A program made the translations under genes and the position numbers. A stretch of 64,000 bases of DNA from positions 124,001 through 188,000 of the forward strand of contig NZ_FNIE01000008.1 of assembly GCF_900103985.1 (NCBI RefSeq), written 5' to 3'. Positions 47,567-55,468 of the stretch are shown one piece after another (position 1 is the first letter of the stretch; the number at the start of each line of letters is the position of its first letter). Origin of the DNA: Actinacidiphila guanduensis. Its GTDB lineage: Bacteria; Actinomycetota; Actinomycetes; Streptomycetales; Streptomycetaceae. The notes below the pieces were generated by a model. It worked only from the letters and a program-made list of their open reading frames with translations, ran no database searches and was not told the DNA's origin.

Positions 47567-48601
47567 ATGGAGTACCGCACCCTCGGCCGCAGCGGATGCA
47601 GCGTCTCGGCGTACGCGCTCGGGACGATGACCTTCGGCTCGGAGACGTCACAGGAGGGCGCGTTCGCGCAGCTGGACCGCTTCGTGGAGGCGGGCGGCAC
47701 GCTGATCGACACGGCCGACGTCTACAGTGGCGGCGCCTCGGAGGAGATCGTCGGCCGCTGGCTGGCCGCGCGGCCGGCCGACATCCGCGACCGGGTCGTC
47801 ATCGCCACCAAGGGCCGTTTCCCGACCGGTTCCGCGCCCAACGACGTCGGGCTCTCCCGGCGCCACCTCGACCGCGCGCTCACCGCCTCGCTGCGGCGGC
47901 TCGGCGTGGAGTCCGTCGACCTCTACCAGATGCACGCCTGGGACCCGCTGACGCCGATCGAGGAGACGCTCGGTTTCCTCGACGACGCGGTGCGGCGCGG
48001 CCGCATCCACTACGCGGGCCTGTCCAACTACACCGGCTGGCAGCTGCAGAAGGCGGTGGACGTCGCCGACTTCCGCGGGCTCGCCCGGCCGGTGACGCTC
48101 CAGCCGCAGTACAGCCTGCTGGCGCGGGAGATCGAGTGGGAGATCGTGCCGGCGTGCCTGTCGGAGGGGCTCGGGCTGCTGCCGTGGAGCCCGCTCGGCG
48201 GCGGCTGGCTCACCGGCAAGTACCGGCGCGACGAGGTGCCCGGCGGGGCGACGCGCCTCGGTGAGAACCCCGAGCGGGGGATGGAGGCGTACAAGCGGCG
48301 CAGCGCGCAGGAGCGGACGTGGGACGTCGTCGGCGAGGTCGGGGCCGTGGCCGGTGAACTCGGGGCGTCCATGGCGCAGGTCGCTCTCACGTGGCTCGCG
48401 GCGCGGCCCGCGGTGACCTCGGTCATCCTCGGCGCGCGTACGCTCGCGCAGCTCGACGACAACCTCGGGGCCGTGTCCGTTCATCTCTCCGACGAGCAGA
48501 CGGCCCGCCTCGACCGGGCCAGCGATCCGGCTCCCGCGGACTACCCCTACGGCGGTCCGGGCCGCGAGCAGCGCGCCCGCCTCATCACAGGGGGCCGCTG
48601 A
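47567..48601 (+). CDS. aldo/keto reductase (AKR), divergent from LysR
   Basis: A 344-aa NADPH-dependent TIM-barrel oxidoreductase of the yajO/AKR type. Signatures: GSETSQEGAF, IDTADVYSGGASEEIVG with the catalytic Asp and Tyr (~residues 48-60), VIATKGRF with the Lys (~84), VDLYQMHAWDP (~122) and SVILGARTLAQLDDNL (~283). AAGGAGAGAGAG lies 7 bases before the ATG. Control by the adjacent LysR regulator is the likely arrangement. Substrate unknown. Confidence 0.92.
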   Translation: MEYRTLGRSGCSVSAYALGTMTFGSETSQEGAFAQLDRFVEAGGTLIDTADVYSGGASEEIVGRWLAARPADIRDRVVIATKGRFPTGSAPNDVGLSRRHLDRALTASLRRLGVESVDLYQMHAWDPLTPIEETLGFLDDAVRRGRIHYAGLSNYTGWQLQKAVDVADFRGLARPVTLQPQYSLLAREIEWEIVPACLSEGLGLLPWSPLGGGWLTGKYRRDEVPGGATRLGENPERGMEAYKRRSAQERTWDVVGEVGAVAGELGASMAQVALTWLAARPAVTSVILGARTLAQLDDNLGAVSVHLSDEQTARLDRASDPAPADYPYGGPGREQRARLITGGR

Positions 48602-48615
48602 CCGCTCCTCGCTCC

Positions 48616-48652
48616 GCGCCCCCGGGATACGGCACCCGCTGCTCGGGGGCGC
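48616..48652 (+). terminator. 37-nt hairpin, copy 1
   Basis: Stem GCGCCCCCGGG with CTCGGGGGCGC around ATACGGCACCCGCTG, 14 bp after the aldo/keto reductase stop. Serves as a likely terminator. Confidence 0.6.
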
Positions 48653-48731
48653 GGTCCCCTGCGGGGTGCCGGGTGGGTGTCGGGTGCCTGACCGCCCGTC
48701 GCCTTGGTGCCCCGCTTGCGGGGGTTTCCCC

Positions 48732-48768
48732 GCGCCCCTGAGATACGGCACCCGCTGCTCAGGGGCGC
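48732..48768 (+). repeat. 37-nt hairpin, copy 2
   Basis: Stem GCGCCCCTGAG with CTCAGGGGCGC (11 bp) around the same ATACGGCACCCGCTG loop as copy 1. The stem bases differ from copy 1 at paired positions, but pairing is kept. Confidence 0.65.
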
Positions 48769-48860
48769 GGCGAGCCCCACCGATTCCGGCTGCTGCCGGC
48801 CGCCGTGTGCGACGTGCCCGCGCTCGGGCCTTCCGGCCGGCAGCGGCCGGTGGTTTTCCA

Positions 48861-48926
48861 CGGTGCCGAATTTCGCCTTCTACGGTGCCGAATTTCGCCT
48901 TCTACGGTGCGGATTCTCGCCGTTGG
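48861..48926 (+). repeat. 22-bp tandem repeat, three copies
   Basis: Two identical 22-bp units starting CGGTGCCGAATTTCGCC (48861-48882, 48883-48904) and a diverged third copy. Confidence 0.7.
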
Positions 48927-48960
48927 GCCACTGGCCCGTCGCCGACTGCCGCGCCGTCCT

Positions 48961-49270
48961 GGCTGGTCGCGCAGTTCCTCCCCCAGAACTTCGCCTGGGA
49001 GGTACCCCCAGCGCCCCTTCGGGGACGCGTCTGCCCTTGCTTCGCCGTTCCCGGGCGCGGGTCGGTTCTGGGCTGGTCGCGCAGTTCCCCGCGCCCCTTC
49101 GGGGACGCGTCTGCCCCTGTCTCGCCGTTCCCGGGCGCGGGTCGGTTCTGGGCTGGTCGCGCAGTTCCCCGCGCCCCTAAGGCAGCTCGTCTGCCTCTGC
49201 TTCGCCGTTTCCGGCTGCGGGTTGGTTCTGGGCTGGTCGCGCAGTTCCCCGCGCCCCTGTGGGGCTTGCT
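48961..49270 (+). repeat. 80-bp tandem repeat array
   Basis: Units beginning GGCTGGTCGCGCAGTTCC start at 48961, 49071, 49151 and 49231; the last three are exactly 80 bp apart, and the first has a 30-bp insertion. They include GCGCCCCTTCGGGGACGCG-like short hairpins. Confidence 0.75.
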
Positions 49271-49313
49271 CCTGGGCGTGAAGGGCGGGGTTTGCAGGGG
49301 CGCGGGGAACTGC
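49241..49313. repeat. 18-bp inverted repeat closing the array
   Basis: GCAGTTCCCCGCGCCCCT (49241-49258) and its exact complement (49296-49313), separated by 37 bp. The right arm is an inverted copy of the array unit and would form a strong hairpin. Confidence 0.75.
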
Positions 49314-49420
49314 CCCCCCAGAGGGGGCACCCCCACAACTCGTCACCGGGTGGCAGGCGGCGACGAGAGGGGACCCCGTGGCGGGGAGCCGCCCTCCCTA
49401 GCGGCGGGGAGTTGGGCTTG

Positions 49421-50410
49421 CTAGTTCCATGGGAGTGACGCGCGGTGGCGCCAGTACGTGGTGGGGGGTTCGGCCAGGGCGGAGAGGGTGGTGAGGTCGG
49501 AGGGGGTGAGGCGGACCGTGAGGGCGGTGAGGTTGGAGTCGAGCTGGGCGGCGGTGGCCGCGCCGGAGAGGACCACCGAGGCCCACGGCTGGTGCAGCGC
49601 CGCCGCGAGCGCGAGGGCGTCGTGCGTGATGTCGTGTGCGGCGACCAGGGGCGCCAGCGCCTCGGCGACGAGCGGTTCGGGAACGGCGAGCCGCCCGTTC
49701 GCCATCGCCTCCTTGACCATCACGCGGCACCCCGCCGCGTACGCCTCCGCCAGCGCGGGCCCCGCGGAGGGCTCCAGCGGGTTCCACGTCGCCTGCACGC
49801 AACGGAACAGCGGCTCGCCGTCCACCGTGATGGCGAGCGCCGCCCGGATCGCCTCCCCCTGCTCCGGACCGCTCGTGGAGAGCCCCACCAGGACGCCCTC
49901 AGCGGCGAGTTCGGCCAGCGCGTGGTGCAGGGCCGCGTCGGTGAGGGCCGGGCTGTCGGGCGTGACGGAGTGGATCTGGTAGATGGCGAGGCGGTCGCCG
50001 AGCAGGGCGCGGGTCTCGGCGAGCTGCCGCTGGTACGTCGCCAGGCTGTGGTCCTTGACCTCGTGCGCCTCGGCCTGCACCCGCCAGTCCGCGGTGTACG
50101 TGTAGCCCCACTTGCTGGAGACCACCGCGTCGGGCCGCTCGGCGGCGTCCAGCCACTCGGCGAGGAACTCCTCGGCGCGGCCGTAGGAGCGGGCCGCGTC
50201 GAAGTCGCGCACGCCGCTCTCGTAGGCGCGGTCCAGCAGCTCGTGGGTGCGCTCGCGCATCGCCCCTACGCCGCGCCCCGGCGGCAGGTCCCGGTCACGG
50301 CCCAGGTTGATGTAGCCGGGGCGGCCGACCGCCGCCAGGCCGAGGCCGATCCGTGGCGCGGCCGGCCGGGCGGGGCCTGCGGGGGCGGGGGACTGCGGGC
50401 GGGTGGCCAC
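49421..50410 (-). CDS. aldo/keto reductase (second AKR)
   Basis: A 329-aa TIM-barrel oxidoreductase. Start GTG 50410 has GGAG 9 bases upstream. Signatures are RDFDAARSYGRAEEFLAEW (catalytic Asp and Tyr, ~residues 68-86), VVSSKWGYTY (~98), LAIYQIHSVTPDSPAL (~143) and VVLSGAATAAQLDSNL (~284). It belongs to a different AKR subgroup from the one at 47567 and shares little sequence with it, so the pair is not a recent duplication. Substrate unknown. Confidence 0.88.
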   Translation of the reverse strand: MATRPQSPAPAGPARPAAPRIGLGLAAVGRPGYINLGRDRDLPPGRGVGAMRERTHELLDRAYESGVRDFDAARSYGRAEEFLAEWLDAAERPDAVVSSKWGYTYTADWRVQAEAHEVKDHSLATYQRQLAETRALLGDRLAIYQIHSVTPDSPALTDAALHHALAELAAEGVLVGLSTSGPEQGEAIRAALAITVDGEPLFRCVQATWNPLEPSAGPALAEAYAAGCRVMVKEAMANGRLAVPEPLVAEALAPLVAAHDITHDALALAAALHQPWASVVLSGAATAAQLDSNLTALTVRLTPSDLTTLSALAEPPTTYWRHRASLPWN

Positions 50411-50811
50411 GGGGGCGGCTCCTACGGTGCTGCGGGATCGGCTCGGGGAACGGCGCCGCCGGACACGGGAACCCGGCCGCGCCCCTCACCGTACGCCGCC
50501 CGGCCGCCCCCCTCCCGTACGGCGCCCCGAACCGCCCACCGCCCGCCCCACGTTCGCCGGACCGGAGCACACCGGGCCGGGTACCGGGATGGCGCCGGGA
50601 TGTGCCATGGAGGGAAACGGGCCGGGTGGCCCGGGTCCGGCGCCCAGTCAGGCGCGGAGCCGGGGCCCGAGCCATGCTGCAGCTGCCCGCGCTGCCCGCG
50701 CCCGCGTCACCCCGGGCCCAAGGGAGCGCCGTGGACCCGGCGGACCCGGGCATGCGCGAGGGTGCCGCGGGCACGGGCCCGCGGCGCCCTTCGGCGGAGA
50801 TCAGCGAGGTG
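50411..50811. other. intergenic region between AKR and L,D-transpeptidase
   Basis: About 400 bp. Apart from the transpeptidase terminator (50761-50788) and short GC-rich hairpins I see nothing; no promoter with two good boxes is evident for the reductase. Confidence 0.4.
50761..50788 (-). terminator. hairpin terminator of the L,D-transpeptidase gene
   Basis: GGTGCCGCGGGC with GCCCGCGGCGCC, 12 bp with one T.G pair, loop ACGG, 23 bp past the stop codon. Confidence 0.65.
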
Positions 50812-51801
50812 TCACGCGGTTTGGGTGGTGATCTGGCCCTCGCCGCTGGACTTCAGCCATGTCGACCAGTCGAGGTTGTAGTCCGCGTACCCGTTGTCGC
50901 CGGCCGCCTTGCCGCGCGGGGAGCCGGTGATCGTGATGGGGTCGCCCTGGCGGACGAAGTCGTAGAACCACTTCGCGTTCGCCATGGACAGGTGGACGCA
51001 GCCGTGCGAGCCGTAGCTGTGGCCCGGGTACGGGTCGCCGGTGGAGTAGTGGACGTACGTGCCGGACGTGGTGAGGTGGACGTCCCACGGCAGCGTCAGG
51101 TCGTAGTAGTCCGGGCTGGACTTGTTGCAGCTGATGCCGACACTGCAGGAGGTCATCCGGACCTCCTTCGACTTGTCGATCACGGCCATCGTGCCGTCCC
51201 AGGACGGCCAGGTCGGGCTGCCCGCGTCGATCGGGAAGGTCTTCACCACCGTGCCGTTGTGGGTGACCTTCATCGTGTGGTCCTTCACCGAGACCTGCGC
51301 CTCGTCGTCGGAGCCGATGGTGAAGGTGTGGTGGTAGGAGTGCACGCCGTACCGGCCGTTGCCGTTGGGCACGTTGGTCATGTCGGCGTCCACCGTGACG
51401 CGGGTGCCCGGCTTCCAGTACGTCTCGGGGCGGAAGTCCACCCGCGTGTCGGAGAACCAGTGCCAGGCGCCCGTGACGGGCACCGAGGTGGATATCCGCA
51501 TCGCCTTCTCGATGCCGGCCCGCGCCGAGGGCGCCACCGGGTTGCTGAAGACCACCGATATCGGCATCGCCACGCCCACCGTGGTGCCGGTGGCCGGGGT
51601 GATCGTGTCCAGCAGCATCGGCGGGCCGAGGGGCTTGGGCTTCGTCGGCTTCGGGCTCGCCGTGCTCGCGGCCGGCGCCGGCTTCTCCTTCGCGTCCGCC
51701 GCCGATGACGACGCTGCCGAACTCCCCCCGCACGCACTCGTCCCGGCGAGCACCGCGCCCGCCACGAGCGCGATCCCCATGCTGGTCCTGACCCGGCCCA
51801 T
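50812..51801 (-). CDS. lipoprotein L,D-transpeptidase (YkuD family)
   Basis: A 329-aa peptidoglycan enzyme making 3-3 cross-links outside the membrane. Signal sequence MGRVRTSMGIALVAGAVLAG ends in a lipobox TSAC (Cys at ~24). A Ser/Ala/Pro-rich linker (~25-60) leads to an immunoglobulin-like Ldt domain (~62-185) and the YkuD domain (~195-320) with YGSHGCVHLS, holding catalytic Cys and His (~273). This matches the LdtMt2-type architecture of actinobacteria. Start ATG 51801; in-frame ATG downstream (MGIALVAG) is less likely. A terminator follows 23 bp after the stop. Confidence 0.92.
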   Translation of the reverse strand: MGRVRTSMGIALVAGAVLAGTSACGGSSAASSSAADAKEKPAPAASTASPKPTKPKPLGPPMLLDTITPATGTTVGVAMPISVVFSNPVAPSARAGIEKAMRISTSVPVTGAWHWFSDTRVDFRPETYWKPGTRVTVDADMTNVPNGNGRYGVHSYHHTFTIGSDDEAQVSVKDHTMKVTHNGTVVKTFPIDAGSPTWPSWDGTMAVIDKSKEVRMTSCSVGISCNKSSPDYYDLTLPWDVHLTTSGTYVHYSTGDPYPGHSYGSHGCVHLSMANAKWFYDFVRQGDPITITGSPRGKAAGDNGYADYNLDWSTWLKSSGEGQITTQTA

Positions 51802-52219
51802 GTGCCCGTACTCCACTCGTCCGCAACTCTTCCGCGCCTGCGCGCGCCGCTTCACCGCTGCTGCCCGCGGCCGCTCCCGGTATCCCCACACCGTCCGGCG
51901 CCGCCTTGGCCGGCCATTTCGGCCCACACTTAAGTGACTTCCGGACCTTCCCCGCAGTTCCCGGGTGTTGTGTAAAGGACGGACCAAGCTTTGCGGGCAC
52001 GCCGCGAAGAGGGCCGGTCAGGACGGCGAGAAGAGCGAGGAGGACGAGAAGGACGAGAAGAGGGGTACACCTTTCTCCACCTCTCAGGGTCCCCTTCTCC
52101 CCACCCCGGGTACACCCGCCTGCGCCAGTGAGCCCGGGGCCGCGGCGCGGGAGTCTCGGTACGGCGGCCGCGGCCCCGCGGCCGGCCCAGGAGCACGGTG
52201 AGGACGGGGAGTTCGGGAC
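51802..52219. other. divergent region upstream of transpeptidase and carotenoid oxygenase
   Basis: 418 bp. It contains a purine-rich run (52021-52066, AAGGACGAGAAGAGGGG type) followed by a pyrimidine-rich run, and a direct repeat GGGTACACC at 52064-52072 and 52109-52117. No gene supported. The repeat could be an operator pair for either flanking gene; low confidence. Confidence 0.45.
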
Positions 52220-53764
52220 ATGGTGGACTTCGGCAGGCGCGGGGTGCTGCGCGGCTCGGCCGCGGCGGCGATCGGCGGGCTCGCGGCGGTGGGCGGCGCG
52301 GGCACGGCCCGCGCGGCGGCGCCCACCCGGGCGAGCGGCAGGGCGAGCGGCGGAACAAAAGGGGCGCAAAGGCCGCGGGACACCGACCTCTTCCCCTTCC
52401 TCCACGGCGCCTTCGCCCCCGCCACCGAGGAGGTGACCGCCTTCGACCTGCCCGTCACCGGCCGCATCCCGCGCGAACTCGACGGCCGCTACCTGCGCAA
52501 CGGGCCCAACGTGCTGGGCCTGGAGGACCCCCGCGCGCACCACTGGATGCTCGGCCAGGGCATGGTGCACGGGGTGCGGCTGCGCGACGGCCGCGCCGAG
52601 TGGTACCGCAACCGCTGGGTGCGCTCCTCGGACACGGCCGCCGCACTCGGCGAGCCCTACCCGTGGCAGGCCCCGCCGAACGACTTCGCCAACAACACCC
52701 ATGTCATCGGCTACAAGGGCCTGGTGCTCGCCCTCCAGGAGTCCGGCCCGATGCCCTACGCGCTGGGCGAGGAACTGCAGACGCGCGGCCCGTTCGACTT
52801 CGGCGGCTCGCTGAGCGACGCCTTCACCGCGCACACCAAGTACGACGAGGCGGCCGACGAGCTGCACGCGGTGACGTACTACCCGACCTGGGACCACGTC
52901 AGGCACCTGGTGGTCGACCGCACCGGGCGGGTGGCGCGCACCACCCGCATCCCCGTCGCCGACAGCCCGATGATGCACGACTTCGCCCTGACCGAGCACT
53001 ATGTGGTGGTCTTCGACATGCCGGTCACCTTCGACGCGGCAGCCGCGCAGGCCGGCGCCCTCGTGCCGTACACCTGGAACGACGCCCACCCGGCCCGGGT
53101 CGGAGTGATGCCGCGCTCCGGCGGCCCCGTCCGGTGGTTCGAGGCGGACCCCGGCACGTACTACTCGCACACCCTGAACGCCTACGACAGCGGCGGGAAG
53201 GTGGTCGTGGAGTACACCGGCTTCCCCGCGCCCTTCTTCGCCGCCGGCCGCGGCTGCGACGGCCCGTCGGCGCTCGGCACCCCGCACCTGGACCGGATGA
53301 CGGTCGACCTGGCGCGCGGCACGGCCGAGGTGCGGCGGATCGACGACCGGCCGCAGGAGTTCCCGCGGGTGCGCGAGTCGCTGGTCTCGCGGCGGCACCG
53401 CTACGGCTACGCGGCCACCGCCGCCGCGATGTGGGGCGCCTACGAGACGGTCGACGGGGTGCCGCCGGACGCGGCGTTCTCCAACGCGCTGCTCAAGCAC
53501 GACCTGCGGCGCGGCACCACGCAGGTCCACCGCTTCCCGAAGGGCGCGGCCGCGAGCGAGGCGGTGTTCGTGCCGGCCCGGCACAGCCGCGCGGAGGACG
53601 ACGGCTATGTGCTCGCCTACGTCCACGATCCCGACCGCGGTGCCGCCGACCTGGTGGTTCTGGCCGCCCAGGACTTCACGGCCGCGCCGGTGGCCCGCGT
53701 GCACCTGCCGAAGCCGGTGCCGCTCGGCTTCCACGGCAGCTGGGTGCCCACCGCCGGGGCCTGA
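52220..53764 (+). CDS. Tat-exported carotenoid/stilbene cleavage oxygenase
   Basis: A 514-aa member of the carotenoid oxygenase family, a seven-bladed propeller with an Fe(II) held by four His. Candidate ligands are in AHTKYDEA (~residue 205), PMMHDFAL (~252), YYSHTLNAY (~316) and GFHGSWVP (~505). The N-terminal RRGVLRGSAAAAIGGLAAVGG is a twin-arginine signal peptide (cleavage after ARA near residue 33), so the enzyme would be exported folded. Such bacterial enzymes cleave lignostilbenes, isoeugenol-type compounds or apocarotenoids. GGGAG lies 7 bases before the ATG. A strong hairpin follows. Confidence 0.92.
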   Translation: MVDFGRRGVLRGSAAAAIGGLAAVGGAGTARAAAPTRASGRASGGTKGAQRPRDTDLFPFLHGAFAPATEEVTAFDLPVTGRIPRELDGRYLRNGPNVLGLEDPRAHHWMLGQGMVHGVRLRDGRAEWYRNRWVRSSDTAAALGEPYPWQAPPNDFANNTHVIGYKGLVLALQESGPMPYALGEELQTRGPFDFGGSLSDAFTAHTKYDEAADELHAVTYYPTWDHVRHLVVDRTGRVARTTRIPVADSPMMHDFALTEHYVVVFDMPVTFDAAAAQAGALVPYTWNDAHPARVGVMPRSGGPVRWFEADPGTYYSHTLNAYDSGGKVVVEYTGFPAPFFAAGRGCDGPSALGTPHLDRMTVDLARGTAEVRRIDDRPQEFPRVRESLVSRRHRYGYAATAAAMWGAYETVDGVPPDAAFSNALLKHDLRRGTTQVHRFPKGAAASEAVFVPARHSRAEDDGYVLAYVHDPDRGAADLVVLAAQDFTAAPVARVHLPKPVPLGFHGSWVPTAGA

Positions 53765-53771
53765 CATGGGT

Positions 53772-53820
53772 GCGCCCGCCGCGGGGACCGGTGGGGTCGA
53801 CCGGGTCCCGCGGCGGGCGC
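53772..53820 (+). terminator. hairpin terminator after the oxygenase gene
   Basis: GCGCCCGCCGCGGG and CCCGCGGCGGGCGC, a perfect 14-bp stem with a 21-nt loop, 8 bp after the stop. Confidence 0.7.
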
Positions 53821-53823
53821 GGT

Positions 53824-53858
53824 CGGCCGCCGGCGCCCCCTGACGGCGTCGGCGGCCG
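53824..53858 (-). terminator. hairpin terminator of the GH8 gene
   Basis: CGGCCGCCG with CGGCGGCCG, 9 bp, 17-nt loop, just past the GH8 stop on the minus strand. Confidence 0.5.
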
Positions 53859-53864
53859 AGCTTC

Positions 53865-55193
53865 TCAGTGGTGGTGCGCCTGCGGCGCCCAGTCCTTGAA
53901 CTGCCCGCTGTCGTAGAGCAGTCCGAGCATGTAGAGCATGCCGTCGTAGTAGCGCGCCTGGCCTGAGGGGATCGGGGTGTTCCACAGGTCGCGGACGAAG
54001 TCCTTGCGGCCGTGGGCGTTGGCGGTGATCGCGCTGGTGGAGTTCATCGCCACCAGGCCCTGGGCGTGCGCCGGCTCATAGGTGTTCTGGCCGGCGGTCA
54101 GCGGGGTGCCGTCCAGGTGGTAGCGGCTGACGTAGGTGCTCACGCCCTGGCCCTGGAAGAAGTTCTCCAGGGTGTCGGAGTACTTCGTCTGCCACGGCTT
54201 GGTGCCGAACCAGGCCGCGTCCACGTTGGCGTTCGCGATGACCCGCCAGGCGTCCTCCTGGAAGTTGTGGTCGTAGGCGTTGTCGTCGACCGTCTCGCCG
54301 GCCCGCATGTAGGGCGTGCCGTCGAAGTTGGCGTAGCAGGGCGCGAGGCCGGTCTGCGCGTTCGGCGCCTCCTGCAGCATCTTCTCGCCCGCGGTGTACG
54401 CCTGCTCCCACTGCGCCTTGTCGCTCGGGTCGGCGGTGGCGAAGACCTTGTAGAAGGCCGGCAGCGCGTAGGACGGGTCGCTGTAACTCACCGCGCCGGG
54501 CGGGGAGAAGGTGGGCAGGTGGCTGGCCGCGTCGAACATGTTGACGCCGCCGTTGTCCGAGGCGTGCCACATCGCGTGCAGGATCTGCTCGGCCTGCTGC
54601 CCGTAGTCGTACGTGCCGCTGCCGTCGCCCCAGCGGCCGGAGGCGGAGGCCAGGGCCGCCGCGATCCACTGGTCGCCGTCGGGCGCCACGCCGGTGCTGA
54701 GCACCTTGCCGGTGGTGTCGGTGTGCCAGGCGAAGTAGTACTTCTCGCCGCCGCTCTGGATCTGCATCTTCGTCTTGGCGAAGTTCCACAGCGAGTCGAA
54801 CTCCTGCTTGTGGCCGAGCTGGACGGCGATCATCATCGCGTAGCCCATGCCCTCGGTGCGCACGTCCTGGTTGCCGATGTCCTCGACATAGGCCAGGTCC
54901 GGGCTGAGCTGGTAGTAGATCGACTGGCCGTCGGCGTGGGTGGGCGCGGTGCCCGGGTCGCCATGGAAGAGCTGCTGCCAGGTCTCCTGGAGGCGGGCGT
55001 CGACCGCCTTCTTGGAGTAGCCGGCGGCGGCGAAGACATCCGGGTAGTGGCCGGTGGCCGCGCCGCCGACGGGGTTGTGACCGAGGCCGGGGTGGCCGGC
55101 CGGCGCGCCGGCCGCGAGCGCGGTCGACGGCGCGGCGGCCACCAGGGCGGCTGCCGACAGCAGGGCCACGGCGAGCTTGCGTGCTCTGTTCAC
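53865..55193 (-). CDS. secreted GH8 reducing-end exo-oligoxylanase
   Basis: A 442-aa secreted (alpha/alpha)6-barrel hydrolase. I start at GTG 55193 (MNRARKLAVALLSAAALVAA...), which gives a clean signal peptide cleaved near residue 28 and has GGAGGTG 8 bases upstream. The GH8 signature DVRTEGMGYAMMIAVQLGHK (~residue 107) holds the catalytic acid Glu, and FAWHTD, APDGDQWIAAALASASGRWG and DPSYALPAFYKVFA match reducing-end xylose-releasing exo-oligoxylanases (Rex). It would trim xylo-oligosaccharides. Secretion is unusual for Rex, which is often intracellular. A large palindrome lies upstream. Confidence 0.9.
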   Translation of the reverse strand: MNRARKLAVALLSAAALVAAAPSTALAAGAPAGHPGLGHNPVGGAATGHYPDVFAAAGYSKKAVDARLQETWQQLFHGDPGTAPTHADGQSIYYQLSPDLAYVEDIGNQDVRTEGMGYAMMIAVQLGHKQEFDSLWNFAKTKMQIQSGGEKYYFAWHTDTTGKVLSTGVAPDGDQWIAAALASASGRWGDGSGTYDYGQQAEQILHAMWHASDNGGVNMFDAASHLPTFSPPGAVSYSDPSYALPAFYKVFATADPSDKAQWEQAYTAGEKMLQEAPNAQTGLAPCYANFDGTPYMRAGETVDDNAYDHNFQEDAWRVIANANVDAAWFGTKPWQTKYSDTLENFFQGQGVSTYVSRYHLDGTPLTAGQNTYEPAHAQGLVAMNSTSAITANAHGRKDFVRDLWNTPIPSGQARYYDGMLYMLGLLYDSGQFKDWAPQAHHH

Positions 55194-55359
55194 ACGACAC
55201 CTCCATGTGTCACGTGCGGGTACGAGGCATGCGGGAGCGGCCCTCCGGCGCCGAAGGGCAGGGTGGAGCGGCTCGTGGGGGAGTGGCAAGGAGCGGGTGC
55301 CGGACTGCATTCGGCAGCCACCGCCCGGCCTTGGCCGCGTCACAACGTAGTCGAGCCCC

Positions 55360-55390
55360 GGCAATTAAGTCAACGGTTGAACTAATTGCC
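55360..55390. promoter_or_regulatory. 31-bp palindromic operator upstream of GH8
   Basis: GGCAATTA (55360-55367) and TAATTGCC (55383-55390) flank TCAAC-G-GTTGA (55370-55380). Perfect outer 8-bp arms and inner 5-bp arms, with two mismatches between. It is AT-rich in a GC-rich setting and lies 170 bp before the GH8 start, so a repressor site for that gene is likely. The TTGAAC/GTTCAA-like core resembles MarR- or LacI-type sites. Confidence 0.65.
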
Positions 55391-55410
55391 GTCGCAGGTC
55401 CCGGGGAGAT

Positions 55411-55441
55411 CCGGGCGGCGCCGCAGGCGGGCGCCGCCCGG
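55411..55441 (-). terminator. hairpin terminator of pntB
   Basis: CCGGGCGGCGCC with GGCGCCGCCCGG, perfect 12-bp stem, 7-nt loop, 28 bp past the pntB stop. Confidence 0.7.
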
Positions 55442-55468
55442 GACCCGCACGGGGTCCTCACAGTGGTC

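Larger units (their letters stand above)
48602..49420. other. repeat-rich intergenic field
   Basis: About 820 bp between the two aldo/keto reductase genes, containing 37-nt hairpins, a 22-bp tandem repeat, 80-bp repeats and an inverted copy of the latter (listed separately). No supported gene; frames here translate the repeats. Confidence 0.65.

Noticed and set aside
48602-49420. The repeat field as a CRISPR array
   Set aside because: Units are 22 and 80 bp without unique spacers of constant length, and no cas gene is present.
51965-52201. A 78-codon frame in the purine-rich region before the carotenoid oxygenase
   Set aside because: It lacks a ribosome site and its Lys/Glu stretch only reflects the purine run.
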